Shown one piece after another: positions 23,201 through 30,846 of a stretch of DNA of 64,000 bases (positions within the stretch are counted from its first letter, which is position 1; each line of letters opens with the position of its first letter). Source of the stretch: Tenacibaculum singaporense (GTDB taxonomy: Bacteria > Bacteroidota > Bacteroidia > Flavobacteriales > Flavobacteriaceae); assembly GCF_003867015.1 (NCBI RefSeq), contig NZ_CP032548.1, forward strand, positions 1,493,001 through 1,557,000, in the 5' to 3' direction. Both the position numbers and the translations under genes were made by a program. The notes beneath the pieces were generated by a model. It worked only from the letters and a program-made list of their open reading frames with translations. It had not been told where the DNA came from and searched no databases.

Positions 23201-26200
23201 TTACCATCGTTATCAACTATAACAAAGAATTACGAGGTATTAGATGTTTATGAGTTGTCGCCATTACAACAAGGTATGTACTATCATTGGCTTCAAGATG
23301 TTTCATCGAGTTTATATTTTGAGCAGTTATCGTATAAATTATCATCAGAATCTTTAGATCTAGCCCATGCAAAAAAGGCGTATGAGATACTACAATCACG
23401 TCATGATGTTTTACGTACAGGTTTTACGAATGATTATAATGGTATTCCTTTACAGATTGTATATAAAGAAGGCGACGTTAACTTTAAAGTAGCGCAAGTA
23501 ACCGAAGGTTCATTTGATAGTTGTGTGAAAAAGTTGAAAGAAGAAGATCGCTTGTTAGGTTTTGACTTATCATCACGTTCACAGATGCGATTAACCGTTT
23601 TAGATTACGGTTTGGGTGATTATGAGTTTATTTGGAGTTTCCATCATATTTTAATGGATGGATGGTGTATCAGTATTTTACTTAATGAATACTATCAAAT
23701 TTTAAACTCTATCCAAAAAGGAACTCCCCATAATTTAAATAAGCCATTAGCTTACTCACGTTATATAGAGTGGTTAGGTCAATTAGATCAAAGCCAATCG
23801 TTATCTTATTGGAAAGATTATTTATCATCTTACGATGAGATAGCAAGCTTACCTTATAAAGGTAGTGGAGATATAGCTCAACAAGGAATTCGAGGAAGTG
23901 AAGACATTGTTATTGAATCTTCTTTATACGAATCACTATCGACTTTATGTAAACAACACTCTATAACGCAGAATACTTTTATACAAGGAGTTTGGGGATA
24001 TTTATTATCAAAATATAACAATAGCCAAGATGTAGTTTTTGGAAGTGTAGTTTCAGGAAGGCCAGGATCTTTATCAGGCGTAGAACATATGGTTGGACTA
24101 TTTATAAATACAATTCCAGTTCGAGTAAAGTACGATTCATTAACTACTGGGTTAGATTTATTAAACCAAGTTCATCAGGATTCAATATCAGGACAATCAC
24201 ATCATTATTTAAATCTATCTGAAGTTCAGTCCAATAGTGGTTTAGGCATGGATTTAATAAACCATGTTTTAGTGTTTGAGAATTTTGCTTTACAAGAATC
24301 GATAAAACAAGGCGAATCAGATTTATCATTAACTATAACAGAGGCAGATAGTTTTGAGCAAACCCATTATGATTTTGGAATATTAGTTCATCCTCAAGGA
24401 GACAGTTTACACGTTCGATTAGAATATGATTTAGGAGTTTATTCAAGTTCTCGAATGAGTATGATAAAGTCTCACTTCGAACAAATATTAACAAGTTTTA
24501 TAACAGCCCCAGATTTAAGATTATCATCATTAGAATATTTAACAACAGAAGAAAAACATGAACAGTTAGAATTATTTAATGCCACCAAAATGTCTTATGA
24601 TTTAGAATCTACTTTGGTTAGTTTATTTAAATCACAAGTTTTATCAACCCCAGATTTGATAGCTGTTTCTTATGAAGAAGAAAGTTTAACTTATCAAGAG
24701 TTAGATGAGTTATCAAACAGTTTTGCTCATTATTTACAATCAGTTCATGGAGTAGAACGAGGAGAGTTAGTGGGATTAAAACTAGGGAGAGGTTTATGGA
24801 TGATTGTAGGTATTTTAGGAGTATTAAAAACAGGAGGAGCTTATGTTCCAATAGATATCCATTATCCAGAGTCGAGAAAGGCATATATTATAGAAGATAG
24901 TGGATGTAATGTTTGTATAGACGATGTTTTATTAGAGGATTTTAAACATACTCAAGAAGAATACTCAAAACAAGATTTAGCAGAGCAACCATTTGCTGAA
25001 GATTTGGCTTATATAATTTATACCTCAGGATCAACAGGGAAACCTAAAGGGGTAATGATTGAACACAGAAATGTGGTGAATACAATCTTATCTCAAATTG
25101 AAATCTTTAATTTGAAAGATTGTAATAGCAGTTTACAGTTTGCATCTTTTTCATTTGATGCTTCAGTTTCAGAGATATTTATAAGCTTATTATCAGGAAC
25201 AAGCCTTCATATAGCAACTGATGAAATAAGAGAAAATCCGAAAAATTTAGAAGAGTTTATAATTGATAGAAGTATTGATATAGCAACAATACCTCCTGTA
25301 TATCTAAAATATATGGATGTTAATTCATTAGAAGGCATGGTTTCTTTAATAACTGCTGGTGAATCTCCTGATTATAATAAGGTTAAAGAGTACCTTGAAA
25401 TGAAGACAGGTGATTATTTTAATGCTTATGGTCCAACAGAAGCAAGTATTTGCGGTACAGTTTTAAAAATAGGAAAAGAAACAGGTTTAAATCCTAGAAA
25501 CCTTTCAATAGGTAAACCTATACATAATGTAAACATGTATGTGGTAGATAATGAAGGGTGTATTGTACCTAAGGAGGTTGTAGGAGAAATTTGTATTAGT
25601 GGTTATGGAGTAGCAAGAGGCTATTTAAATAAACCAGAGTTAACTAAAGAGAAATTTATTGAAACCTTGTATGCAAAAGATGGTCTTCTTTATAAAACAG
25701 GTGATTTAGGTTATTGGACATCTGAAGGAAATATTGTTTTTATTGGAAGAAAAGATGATCAGGTTAAAATTAATGGATATAGGATAGAGTTAGAAGAAAT
25801 AGCGGCTAAACTTAGAGAAAAGAGCGATATTAAACAGTGTTATATTACAGTATTTAATAATGAAAATGAAGATAAAGAGTTAATTGCATACGTAATTTCG
25901 AATAATAAACAGAAATCTTCAGAATTAAGAAAGTATCTAGTAGATAGGTTACCAACATATATGATACCATCTTATTTTATTCAAATAGATGAATTACCTA
26001 TAACTACAAATGGAAAAATTGATAAAAAGTCTTTACCGCTACCCGATGCTAAGAATACGGTAATTGGGGTAGAATATGTTGCTCCTCAAAATGGTAATGA
26101 AGAAGACTTAATAAAAATACTATCAACTCAATTGGGAATAGATGGTAATAAAATAGGAGTGCTAGATAACTTCTTTGACCTAGGAATGAATTCCATTAAA

Positions 26201-26389
26201 CTAATGAGATTTATTAATGTTTTAAATCAACAGTTTAATTTAAAAGTTAAACCAGTAGTATTATTTCAGTATCCTAATATTAAAGAACTTACACTTTATC
26301 TTTTCAAAAATGAAGAAGAAAATGAAGATTTACAAGATGAAAATATAGCACAAGAGTTTGAAGATATGCTGGATTTAATGGAAGAATAA
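11228..26389 (+). CDS. NRPS3: C-A(Thr)-T-C-A(Asn)-T-E-C-A-T-E-C-A(Tyr)-T
   Basis: Giant four-module NRPS, 5053 aa from the preferred ATG at 11228; an in-frame ATG at 11195 would add 11 residues, but 11228 places Met just before C motif C1 and follows an A-rich leader. Approximate residues: C1 1-430 (HHALIDR, non-canonical), A1 450-900, T1 935-1005, C2 1020-1450 (HHIISDG), A2 1475-1950, T2 1970-2040 (LGGDSIKS), E1 2055-2490 (HHLVVDG), C3 2515-2945 (HHILMDG, D-accepting type), A3 2965-3440, T3 3455-3525, E2 3540-3980, C4 4000-4430, A4 4450-4930, T4 4955-5025 (LGMNSIKL). Codes by eye: A1 DFWSVGMVH (Thr-like), A2 DLTKIGEVG (Asn), A3 DAEHIGEVT (unresolved), A4 DASTIAAIC (Tyr/Phe-like, Tyr favoured). 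E domains predict D-Asn and a second D-residue. The segments 16584-20623 and 21042-25081 are near-identical copies. Confidence 0.95.
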   Translation: MKILSSYHQQRLWFIDYFEKGDLYPNGPVYHNIPLIFSVKKQLSYEDIEKVVYQLLSKNEVLRTSFSRSEGTIFQEIHSINEVLIDKILKQEVNLLSKLKDLQELAFTFDNNFLIKCYFENLKDKTLIYFVIHHALIDRKSIGLIKNQLISILENSTSEDDNKIQFQHFSNWQNNLSKEDLESLLFYWRSKLNDLQVLYYPTDFEREQVHIYKAKSTLRLLDRQDISQFAHSHNLNTETLFLSAYKMALAKLTGLNDIVIGTLMDLRNDQIKELVGPIENLVVLRSKVDKNKTLEELLFLIEEGRKEAEKYKTMPFDKLVLELNPKKDMSRTALFDIFFNYEKEEAYERNFITESIVNKGFGKYDFNLLVTERNDFFHLGLTYNELYFQEETANSLLNLTIDILNRIVKNNKVILKEIPLVSGQEYNRAVGSTSIQEVSTDSIIDVFSKQVKMFGSRLALSSSLGEVTYEDLDNESTKLANYLINSCEVLPEDRVAIMIPKSIELIVAIIGVLKTGAAYVPIDINYPDERKNFMIEDSECRLVIDESFINKTKENINRESIVLSKSQISSSNLAYIIYTSGTTGKPKGVMIEHKNVLSLLTSCYEKFEFSENDTWTFFHSYCFDFSIWEIFGALLTGANVLILNNDEVRDHEVFVKLMNKYNSTVFSQTPSAFYNFIALNYKVPTLRYVVFGGEALHPIKLKKWRDENPEVSLVNMYGITETTVHVTFKELSNDDMDKATSNIGKPLSFANSYIVDQDGQIVPFGRPGELYVSGNGVARGYLNRPDQQEEKFLPCPFDEYSTMYRTGDLARFLPSGELEYLGRIDDQVKIRGYRIELDEIKKQIDSYKGIKESAITLVELSDGDKVIAAYVVLDKNESINSLKLHLGSKVPEYMVPAFFIEMDQIPINSNGKIDKVNLPSPFDSIEKNEKDIKEPITDVQIKLFNIWKNVLNTESFGIEHNFFELGGHSLKATRLISAIHKEFEVRLELKQIFANPTLEQQALLIEASDKNNFTEIKLLEQQEFYPVSDGQKRLWVLSQFEESSVAYNMASYLELDSDYDVSKFEKAIQLVLERHEILRTVFKTNSKGEVVQKILKKDDFEFKVARKDFSSFDNPYEEFLEFIRKDKNTPFNLSSGPLFRGCIIKFSNEKTVFYYNMHHIISDGWSIDILRRDVLAYYENLAKASELDLPSLKIQYKDYASWQQEQVRGVNYKKYRDFWLEKLKGELPLLDLPYQKNRPKIKTYNGGAYQGALNLEQTKKIKEFVQKNQSTLFVGLVSVWNLILHKYSGNNDIVIGTSVAGREHEDLKDQIGFFVNTIALRNYINPKQSYQDIFQQIDENTLEALENQMYPFDRLIDELDVEKSLDRSPVFDVMLVLQNTSEVEETREKEVLSETIEVSEEIISKFDLEIFFQERKDQLWFQINYNKDVYKNELIPQLIKHFKQVLDIVIFQPEIEIENIEYLSEEEETRLLESYNNTQAYFSESASVIDLFTKQVNENSDAIALKDFNGKSLNYRELDILSNKFAHYLIDNHEIKRGDLVGINIDRSVDTIVVILGILKIGAAYLPLDSNYPQSRIDYIQSNSKCKLSVDEIILVEFNQNKANFSESKQLLKPLATDLAYVIYTSGSTGKPKGVMIEHGALLNYLEWGQGYYLKELKEKTDFGLFTSLSFDLTITSLFLPLISGATLNVFSGNEIVSDSLKYYFESDIPCIKLTPAHIILLGSMEFNPGKKELIIVGGEALTNRHINILRKYYPKAKIINEYGPTEATVGCVVWNTINLEEKILIGKPIGNTAVYVLDDSLSLVAEGVLGELYISGSGLSRGYLHRPDLTTERFIPHPFKAGERLYKTGDVCRWLPGGVLEYVGRVDDQVKIRGHRIELGEIEGELDNIAGVESCVVSIKEVSGENVLVAYFVGEVEGITLRKELESRLPSYMVPHYYVSIDVIPLTSNGKVSRSSLPEVSDSDMLREEFLSARNEEEKVLLEVCESVLQRERISVLDNFYNLGGDSIKSIQVVSRLKALGYQLGVSDILSHPVLSDLSLYIKKEVTSQDQSVVKGDVVLSPIQQHFFKDSGIVNTNHYNQSVLLKSKLPIDKEFLGESISKLLTHHDALRMIFSKESSWSQYNREELDYSSIVQYYDLTGVEDLTSEITRVGEELQSSVNILTGDLVKVAHIATSEGDYLGIIIHHLVVDGVSWRILLEDLSSLYTNLVKGIKEELPLKTSSYQQWSKEQYKYSKETLVAKELSYWENLLAKELTTFPVDHTTKTPIVIDSKQGFRLSEVYTNLLEGEIHSHYSTNIQDVLLACLGVSLSKTFGVKETLLELEGHGRLSFTEDVDVTRTVGWFTSLYPYLLNVDSTEDLSNVLIATKDSLRNIPNNGMGYGMLHYLSEATLQEIHPTIQFNYLGTFGNEFKKEDGGLFSFSDISLGKDVSSEESSNIPLRISGAIVSGQLQLSVHYSSLQYEESTIKALVDSYESSLKNLISQLEETEGHHLTPSDLTYKSLSLPSLSTITKNYEVLDVYELSPLQQGMYYHWLQDVSSSLYFEQLSYKLSSESLDLAHAKKAYEILQSRHDVLRTGFTNDYNGIPLQIVYKEGDVNFKVAQVTEGSFDSCVKKLKEEDRLLGFDLSSRSQMRLTVLDYGLGDYEFIWSFHHILMDGWCISILLNEYYQILNSIQKGTPHNLNKPLAYSRYIEWLGQLDQSQSLSYWKDYLSSYDEIASLPYKGSGDIAQQGIRGSEDIVIESSLYESLSTLCKQHSITQNTFIQGVWGYLLSKYNNSQDVVFGSVVSGRPGSLSGVEHMVGLFINTIPVRVKYDSLTTGLDLLNQVHQDSISGQSHHYLNLSEVQSNSGLGMDLINHVLVFENFALQESIKQGESDLSLTITEADSFEQTHYDFGILVHPQGDSLHVRLEYDLGVYSSSRMSMIKSHFEQILTSFITAPDLRLSSLEYLTTEEKHEQLELFNATKMSYDLESTLVSLFKSQVLSTPDLIAVSYEEESLTYQELDELSNSFAHYLQSVHGVERGELVGLKLGRGLWMIVGILGVLKTGGAYVPIDTHYPESRKAYIIEDSGCNVCIDDVLLEGFKHTQEEYSKQDLAEQPLAEDLAYIIYTSGSTGKPKGVMIEHRNVVNLIISQTNKFKIDETEKVLQFSNISFDASVEQIFLAILNGSELVLVSREDILEPTAFEKIIIKKEITHLHATPSYLKALTLTSDTKLKRIIAGGEACSSELAKKLGEVAYFYNEYGPTETTVTSIEYHFENQYINNNIYPIGKPIGNTAVYVLDDSLSLVAEGVLGELYISGSGLSRGYLHRPDLTTERFIPHPFKAGERLYKTGDVCRWLPGGVLEYVGRIDDQVKIRGHRIELGEIEGELDTIAGVESCVVSIKEVSGEDVLVAYFVGDVEGIILRKELESRLPSYMVPHYYVSIDAIPLTSNGKVSRSSLPEVSDSDMLREEFLSARNEEEKVLLEVCESVLQRERISVLDNFYNLGGDSIKSIQVVSRLKALGYQLGVSDILSHPVLSDLSLYIKKEVRSQDQSVVKGDVVLSPIQQHFFKDSGIVNTNHYNQSVLLKSKLPIDKEFLGESISKLLTHHDALRMIFSKESSWSQYNREELDYSSIVQYYDLTGVEDLTSEITRVGEELQSSVNILTGDLVKVAHIATSEGDYLGIIIHHLVVDGVSWRILLEDLSSLYTNLVKGIKEELPLKTSSYQQWSKEQYKYSKETLVAKELSYWENLLAKELTTFPVDHTTKTPIVIDSKQGFRLSEVYTNLLEGEIHSHYSTNIQDVLLACLGVSLSKTFGVKETLLELEGHGRLSFTEDVDVTRTVGWFTSLYPYLLNVDSTEDLSNVLIATKDSLRNRPNNGMGYGMLHYLSEATLQEIHPTIQFNYLGTFGNEFKKEDGGLFSFSDISLGKDVSSEESSNIPLRISGAIVSGQLQLSVHYSSLQYEESTIKALVDSYESSLKNLISQLEETEGHHLTPSDLTYKSLSLPSLSTITKNYEVLDVYELSPLQQGMYYHWLQDVSSSLYFEQLSYKLSSESLDLAHAKKAYEILQSRHDVLRTGFTNDYNGIPLQIVYKEGDVNFKVAQVTEGSFDSCVKKLKEEDRLLGFDLSSRSQMRLTVLDYGLGDYEFIWSFHHILMDGWCISILLNEYYQILNSIQKGTPHNLNKPLAYSRYIEWLGQLDQSQSLSYWKDYLSSYDEIASLPYKGSGDIAQQGIRGSEDIVIESSLYESLSTLCKQHSITQNTFIQGVWGYLLSKYNNSQDVVFGSVVSGRPGSLSGVEHMVGLFINTIPVRVKYDSLTTGLDLLNQVHQDSISGQSHHYLNLSEVQSNSGLGMDLINHVLVFENFALQESIKQGESDLSLTITEADSFEQTHYDFGILVHPQGDSLHVRLEYDLGVYSSSRMSMIKSHFEQILTSFITAPDLRLSSLEYLTTEEKHEQLELFNATKMSYDLESTLVSLFKSQVLSTPDLIAVSYEEESLTYQELDELSNSFAHYLQSVHGVERGELVGLKLGRGLWMIVGILGVLKTGGAYVPIDIHYPESRKAYIIEDSGCNVCIDDVLLEDFKHTQEEYSKQDLAEQPFAEDLAYIIYTSGSTGKPKGVMIEHRNVVNTILSQIEIFNLKDCNSSLQFASFSFDASVSEIFISLLSGTSLHIATDEIRENPKNLEEFIIDRSIDIATIPPVYLKYMDVNSLEGMVSLITAGESPDYNKVKEYLEMKTGDYFNAYGPTEASICGTVLKIGKETGLNPRNLSIGKPIHNVNMYVVDNEGCIVPKEVVGEICISGYGVARGYLNKPELTKEKFIETLYAKDGLLYKTGDLGYWTSEGNIVFIGRKDDQVKINGYRIELEEIAAKLREKSDIKQCYITVFNNENEDKELIAYVISNNKQKSSELRKYLVDRLPTYMIPSYFIQIDELPITTNGKIDKKSLPLPDAKNTVIGVEYVAPQNGNEEDLIKILSTQLGIDGNKIGVLDNFFDLGMNSIKLMRFINVLNQQFNLKVKPVVLFQYPNIKELTLYLFKNEEENEDLQDENIAQEFEDMLDLMEE
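16584..20623 (+). repeat. 4.04-kb intragenic tandem duplication, copy 1
   Basis: Copy 1 spans the C-terminal part of A2, T2, E1, C3 and the N-terminal part of A3 up to just after the TSGSTGKPKG motif. It aligns with copy 2 at a constant offset of 4458 bp. I count about a dozen amino-acid differences over ~1345 residues. The nucleotide changes cluster in the first ~0.8 kb and the last ~0.2 kb; between about 17405 and 20395 I see only one (ATA/AGA, Ile/Arg). Borders are read by eye and may be off by a few bases. Confidence 0.92.
21042..25081 (+). repeat. 4.04-kb intragenic tandem duplication, copy 2
   Basis: Copy 2 covers the C-terminal part of A3, T3, E2, C4 and the N-terminal part of A4. It is separated from copy 1 by a unique 418-bp segment (20624-21041) encoding the substrate-binding core of A3. 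After 25081 the sequence diverges abruptly into the A4 core. Both borders therefore fall inside A domains, not in interdomain linkers. Confidence 0.92.
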
Positions 26390-26398
26390 AAAGAAATC

Positions 26399-29300
26399 AT
26401 GGAAAAACAGAGACAAATTAATAAAAAGGACATTGCTGTAATAGGTATTTCTTGTGAATTCCCACAGTCTAAGAATATATCTGAGTTCTGGGAAAACTTA
26501 GTTGAAGGGAATGAGTTACTTCATTTTTATTCTGATAATGAGTTGGAAGAATTTGGTATTTCAGACGCTACAATTAAAAATAATGAGTTTATAAAAGTAA
26601 AAGCTGAAATAGAAGGAGTAGGTGGTTTTGATTACACTTTTTTTGGATACACAAAAGAAGAGGCAAGCTGTATGGATCCGCAAACTAGAATGTTACATCA
26701 ATTAACATGGACGGCATTAGAAGATGCTGGATGTAATATTGATACTTATAAAGGTAAAATAGGAATGTATACATCTATTTCTGACAATTTAAATTGGCAG
26801 GTACATTCTATGTTACATCCCAATTCTAAAGTAAATTCTTTTTACCAATCTCAACTGTCAAATAAAAATTTCGCTCACACTTTAGTGTCGTACAATTTTG
26901 ATTTTAAAGGACCTAGCTTGTTAATTGACACGGCTTGTTCAAGTTCGTTGGTTTCATTACATGTTGCTTGCAGAAGTCTATTATTAAAAGAGTGTAATGT
27001 AGCAATGGCAGCTGGTATTAGCCTTGATAGTACAAAAAACAAGGGCTACTTTTATCAAGAAGGAATGATTTCTTCTAAAGATGGACATTGCAGACCTTTT
27101 GATCAGAATTCTTCTGGAACTGTTGGAGGAAATGGAGGAGCTGTTGTAGTTTTAAAAAGATTAGAAGAAGCCATAAATGATAGAGATAATATTTATGCCA
27201 TAATAAAATCATCAGCTGTAAATAATGATGGTAGAGAAAAGATTGGTTATACGGCTCCAAGTGTTAAAGGACAATCCACATGTATAAAGTTGGCTCATCG
27301 AATAGCTAATATACCTTTAGAATCAATTTCATATATAGAAACACATGGTACAGCAACAAAGTTGGGTGATCCAATAGAAATAGAAGCTCTTAATAAAGCG
27401 TTTAATTATAATACAGAACATAAATGTGCTATTGGTTCGGTTAAGTCCAATATGGGACATTTAGATGCTGCAGCGGGAATAGCAGGCTTGTTAAAAACAA
27501 CATTGGCTCTGAAGAATAAAAAAATTCCTAAATCTTTACATTTTAATACCCCAAACCAAGAAATTAATTTTAATGAAGGGCCATTTTATGTAAATGATCA
27601 GTTAAAGAATTGGGAGTCAGATAATGAATATCCATTAAGAGCTGGAGTAAGTAGTTTTGGAATTGGAGGTACTAATGTACATGTTGTTATGGAGGAACCT
27701 CCAGTTTTATCTAAAATAAATAAAGAAAAAGATTTTTATATAGTTCCGTTTTCTGCAAAAACGAAAAAGTCTCTTTTATCATATCAAAGAAAAATATCAG
27801 AGTTTTTAAAGGAAGGAAAAGGGGATTTGAAAGATTTAGCTTATACTTTAAGTATAGGAAGAAAACCCTTTACTTATAGAAATACGATAGTAGCAAAGGA
27901 TTCTACGTCTGTTCTTAAAATGTTAGAGCAAACAGAGGTCATTGAAAATTCTATTACAAAGGCAAAACAGAGACCAATCATTTTTCTATTTTCTGGGCAA
28001 GGGAGTCAGTATTTTGGAATGGCAGAAAGGCTTTATAAAGAAAGTTCTTATTTCAAAAGTATAATTAACAGTGGGCTAAATTATTTAGAAGCTTTGACTG
28101 GAGAAAGCTATAAAGAAATACTAGGGTATGAATCAAAAGAATCATTCGATAAAAATTTAATAAACGAAACAAAATACACGCAGCCACTCTTGTTTTTGGT
28201 AGAGTATGCACTAGCTAAGCAAATGATATTGTTTGGAATTGAGCCAACAGCAATGATTGGTCATAGCTTAGGAGAATATGTTGCAGCATGTATCAGTGAG
28301 GTTTTTACATTAGAAGATGCATTAAGAATTATTGTAAAAAGAGCTGAGTTGATGAATGCTTTGCCGAAAGGAGTAATGTTAGCTGTAGGAGAATCTTCAG
28401 ATAAAATAGAAGAATCTTTACCAAAAGAATTGAGCATTGCAGCAATAAACACGATAACTTCCTGTGTTGTTTCTGGAGAAGAAAAAAATATTGAAGATTA
28501 TGCTACCTATTTGGAAAGTATAAATGTACCTCACAAAAAATTAAAAACATCTCATGCATTTCACTCAAAAATGATGAACCCTATTTTAGATGTTTTTGGA
28601 GAGTTTTTAAAAGAGGTGAAGTTTTCTAGTCCAAAATACAAAATCGTATCTAACTTGACAGGTAAAATAATCTCTTCAAATGAGATGATATCACCAGAAT
28701 ATTGGTGTCGTCATCTAAGAGAGACTGTGTGTTTTTATGACGGGGTTACAACTATTTTAAGTAATTATAAAGAATCAGTATTCATTGAATTAGGTCCAGG
28801 CAATACTTTAGGAATGTTTAGTAAGCAACATCCAAATTTTAACTCAGGCTCGGAATGTACAATATCAATGATTTCTCATCCTAAAAATATTGAAAGGGAA
28901 GTGAGTTTATTTGAATCTTCTCTAGCCAAACTGTGGGCTTTAGGATGTTCAGTTAATTGGGAAGAGTATTATAGTGATGATAAAAGAAATAAAATTTCGG
29001 CACCTACATATTGCTTTGATGAAAAGAATTTTGAAAGCAGTGTAAACCCACTAGAAGAAATAAAAGGAAAGGTAGAACTTTTTCCAGGAATGAAAAGGAA
29101 TATATCTGAGTGGTTTTATATTCCAAATTGGAAAAGAAGTACTTTTTTAAATTTAGAAGTTGCCCAAGATAAATCTAAAAAATATGTGGCTTTCATAAAT
29201 GATGAACCACTAATTGAAGATGTGGTTAAAATTTTAGAAAATGAAGGGAATCAGGTTGTTAAAGTTACACAAGGAGAAGAGTTTTTAAAATATGATGATT

Positions 29301-30844
29301 ATAATTATTGTATAAGCTTTCAAAACAAGGAGAATTATTTAGCCCTTTATGAAGAGCTAAAAAGTAATTTTAATAGAATAGATCATTTTATTTATAGTTG
29401 GAAAACAAAAGATGAAATAACCGTAACTGATTATTTTATTCATCTTATTGAGGTGGGTAAACTAACAATAAACTTAGCAGGAGAAATTGGTAATAAGGTT
29501 ACTTTTTTATTAGAATATGGTAATAATATTTATGGAGATGAAATATTAGACTCCAAAGCAGTAATATCTAATAGTTTACTACAGGTATTAGAACAGGAAA
29601 ACCCTAAAATTAAAGTTTCTAGTATTGATATTTTTAACAACCAGTTTAATGTAAGTGCTACAAGTATAATTAATGAAATTAAAGGTGATAAAAGCTCAAT
29701 TAACATAGCATATAGGAAAGACCAAAGATGGGAATTGTTCTATGATAATGTAAAGCTACCTAAGCATTCAAATGAAGAGACTTTAAAAGAGAATGGACTT
29801 TATATAATTACTGGAGGACTAGGAAAGCTAGGAGGAATATTAACAAGGTATTTAAGTGAAAAATATAATGGAACAATTATCTTATTAGGAAGAACAAACA
29901 TTGAAGGTTACGAGGTAGGAAAGAATCCAAAAGTAGATAGTAAAATTAGCTTGTTAAAAAATTTACAGGAAGAATTTGAAAATATTTATTACTACCAAGT
30001 TGATGTATCAGATAACGATTCATTACACAAGGTATTTGAAAACATAACTAATGAGCATGGAGATATAACAGGTGTTATTCATGCAGCAGGTGTAATAGAG
30101 CATGATAGTTTTAAAACTTTTGAGAATATTTCACAAAGTGATGTTGAACAGCAATTCACTCCAAAAGTTTTAGGAGTAAATAATATATATTCATTAAGTA
30201 AGCAATTTCCTATAGATTTTGTCTGGATTGCATCTAGTTTATCTTCAATTTTAGGAGGACTTACTTTTACTTCTTATGCAAGTGCAAATAGGTATTTAGA
30301 CGCGTTTATTCAACAAAAAAGAAATAAACTTACTAACTGGTTTTCTGTTAATCTAGATGGCTTAGTAGAGGAGAGAATAAGTGATGCTGAAATGATAGAA
30401 GTTTTCGAAAAATCTTTTATGATAGGGAAAGAACCTCAGTTAATTACATCTGTTAGAGAAATTAAAGCAATAAATGAAATTGAGAAGGAAGAAGAATTTC
30501 ATAATGAAAATTTAGAAGATGACTTTATTACTGAAAGGCCAGATATTAGTACAGCATATCAAGAGCCAGAAAATGAGATACAAAGAAAAATATGCTCTAT
30601 TTGGGAAACCTTTTTCGGATATAAGAAAATAGGGGTTTTGGATGACTTTTTCGATTTAGGAGGAGACTCTTTAAAGGCAATGACTTTATTAAAAAAAATA
30701 CAAAAGGCTTTTTCGGTAGAAATAAAATTACAAGAGTTTTATACAAAATCAACTGTTAAAGATATTGCTGAACAAGTTGAAATTCTTAAAAAAGTAGAGT
30801 TGATGCAAAACCAAAGTAAGAAAAAAAACACAATAAAAATATAG
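26399..30844 (+). CDS. Type I PKS module: KS-AT-KR-ACP
   Basis: 1481-aa single-module polyketide synthase that adds one malonate unit to the peptide from NRPS3 and reduces the beta-ketone. KS residues ~10-435 with Cys180 (DTACSSS), His316 (ETHGTAT) and His354 (NMGHLDAAAG). AT ~525-820 with GHSLGEY (Ser623) and HAFH at 719-722, the malonyl-CoA signature. A degenerate KR structural half precedes KR ~1130-1320 (TGGLGKLGG cofactor motif; Ser1280, Tyr1293, Asn1297). ACP ~1395-1465 with LGGDSLKA, Ser1424. There is no DH, ER or MT, so the product should be a beta-hydroxy acyl group. The canonical LDD stereo motif of B-type KRs is not seen (VIEHD instead), so hydroxyl configuration is left open. It starts 9 bp after NRPS3 and ends 2 bp before NRPS4, whose TubC-like docking domain probably receives it. 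If A4 loads Tyr, the unit formed would be a statine-like 4-amino-3-hydroxy-5-arylpentanoate (inference). Confidence 0.95.
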   Translation: MEKQRQINKKDIAVIGISCEFPQSKNISEFWENLVEGNELLHFYSDNELEEFGISDATIKNNEFIKVKAEIEGVGGFDYTFFGYTKEEASCMDPQTRMLHQLTWTALEDAGCNIDTYKGKIGMYTSISDNLNWQVHSMLHPNSKVNSFYQSQLSNKNFAHTLVSYNFDFKGPSLLIDTACSSSLVSLHVACRSLLLKECNVAMAAGISLDSTKNKGYFYQEGMISSKDGHCRPFDQNSSGTVGGNGGAVVVLKRLEEAINDRDNIYAIIKSSAVNNDGREKIGYTAPSVKGQSTCIKLAHRIANIPLESISYIETHGTATKLGDPIEIEALNKAFNYNTEHKCAIGSVKSNMGHLDAAAGIAGLLKTTLALKNKKIPKSLHFNTPNQEINFNEGPFYVNDQLKNWESDNEYPLRAGVSSFGIGGTNVHVVMEEPPVLSKINKEKDFYIVPFSAKTKKSLLSYQRKISEFLKEGKGDLKDLAYTLSIGRKPFTYRNTIVAKDSTSVLKMLEQTEVIENSITKAKQRPIIFLFSGQGSQYFGMAERLYKESSYFKSIINSGLNYLEALTGESYKEILGYESKESFDKNLINETKYTQPLLFLVEYALAKQMILFGIEPTAMIGHSLGEYVAACISEVFTLEDALRIIVKRAELMNALPKGVMLAVGESSDKIEESLPKELSIAAINTITSCVVSGEEKNIEDYATYLESINVPHKKLKTSHAFHSKMMNPILDVFGEFLKEVKFSSPKYKIVSNLTGKIISSNEMISPEYWCRHLRETVCFYDGVTTILSNYKESVFIELGPGNTLGMFSKQHPNFNSGSECTISMISHPKNIEREVSLFESSLAKLWALGCSVNWEEYYSDDKRNKISAPTYCFDEKNFESSVNPLEEIKGKVELFPGMKRNISEWFYIPNWKRSTFLNLEVAQDKSKKYVAFINDEPLIEDVVKILENEGNQVVKVTQGEEFLKYDDYNYCISFQNKENYLALYEELKSNFNRIDHFIYSWKTKDEITVTDYFIHLIEVGKLTINLAGEIGNKVTFLLEYGNNIYGDEILDSKAVISNSLLQVLEQENPKIKVSSIDIFNNQFNVSATSIINEIKGDKSSINIAYRKDQRWELFYDNVKLPKHSNEETLKENGLYIITGGLGKLGGILTRYLSEKYNGTIILLGRTNIEGYEVGKNPKVDSKISLLKNLQEEFENIYYYQVDVSDNDSLHKVFENITNEHGDITGVIHAAGVIEHDSFKTFENISQSDVEQQFTPKVLGVNNIYSLSKQFPIDFVWIASSLSSILGGLTFTSYASANRYLDAFIQQKRNKLTNWFSVNLDGLVEERISDAEMIEVFEKSFMIGKEPQLITSVREIKAINEIEKEEEFHNENLEDDFITERPDISTAYQEPENEIQRKICSIWETFFGYKKIGVLDDFFDLGGDSLKAMTLLKKIQKAFSVEIKLQEFYTKSTVKDIAEQVEILKKVELMQNQSKKKNTIKI

Positions 30845-30846
30845 TT

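Noticed and set aside
17058..24884. Antisense open frames of 60-118 codons within the duplicated part of NRPS3
   Set aside because: They occur in mirrored pairs at the 4458-bp offset, are Leu/Ile-rich reverse readings of the synthetase and have no independent signal.
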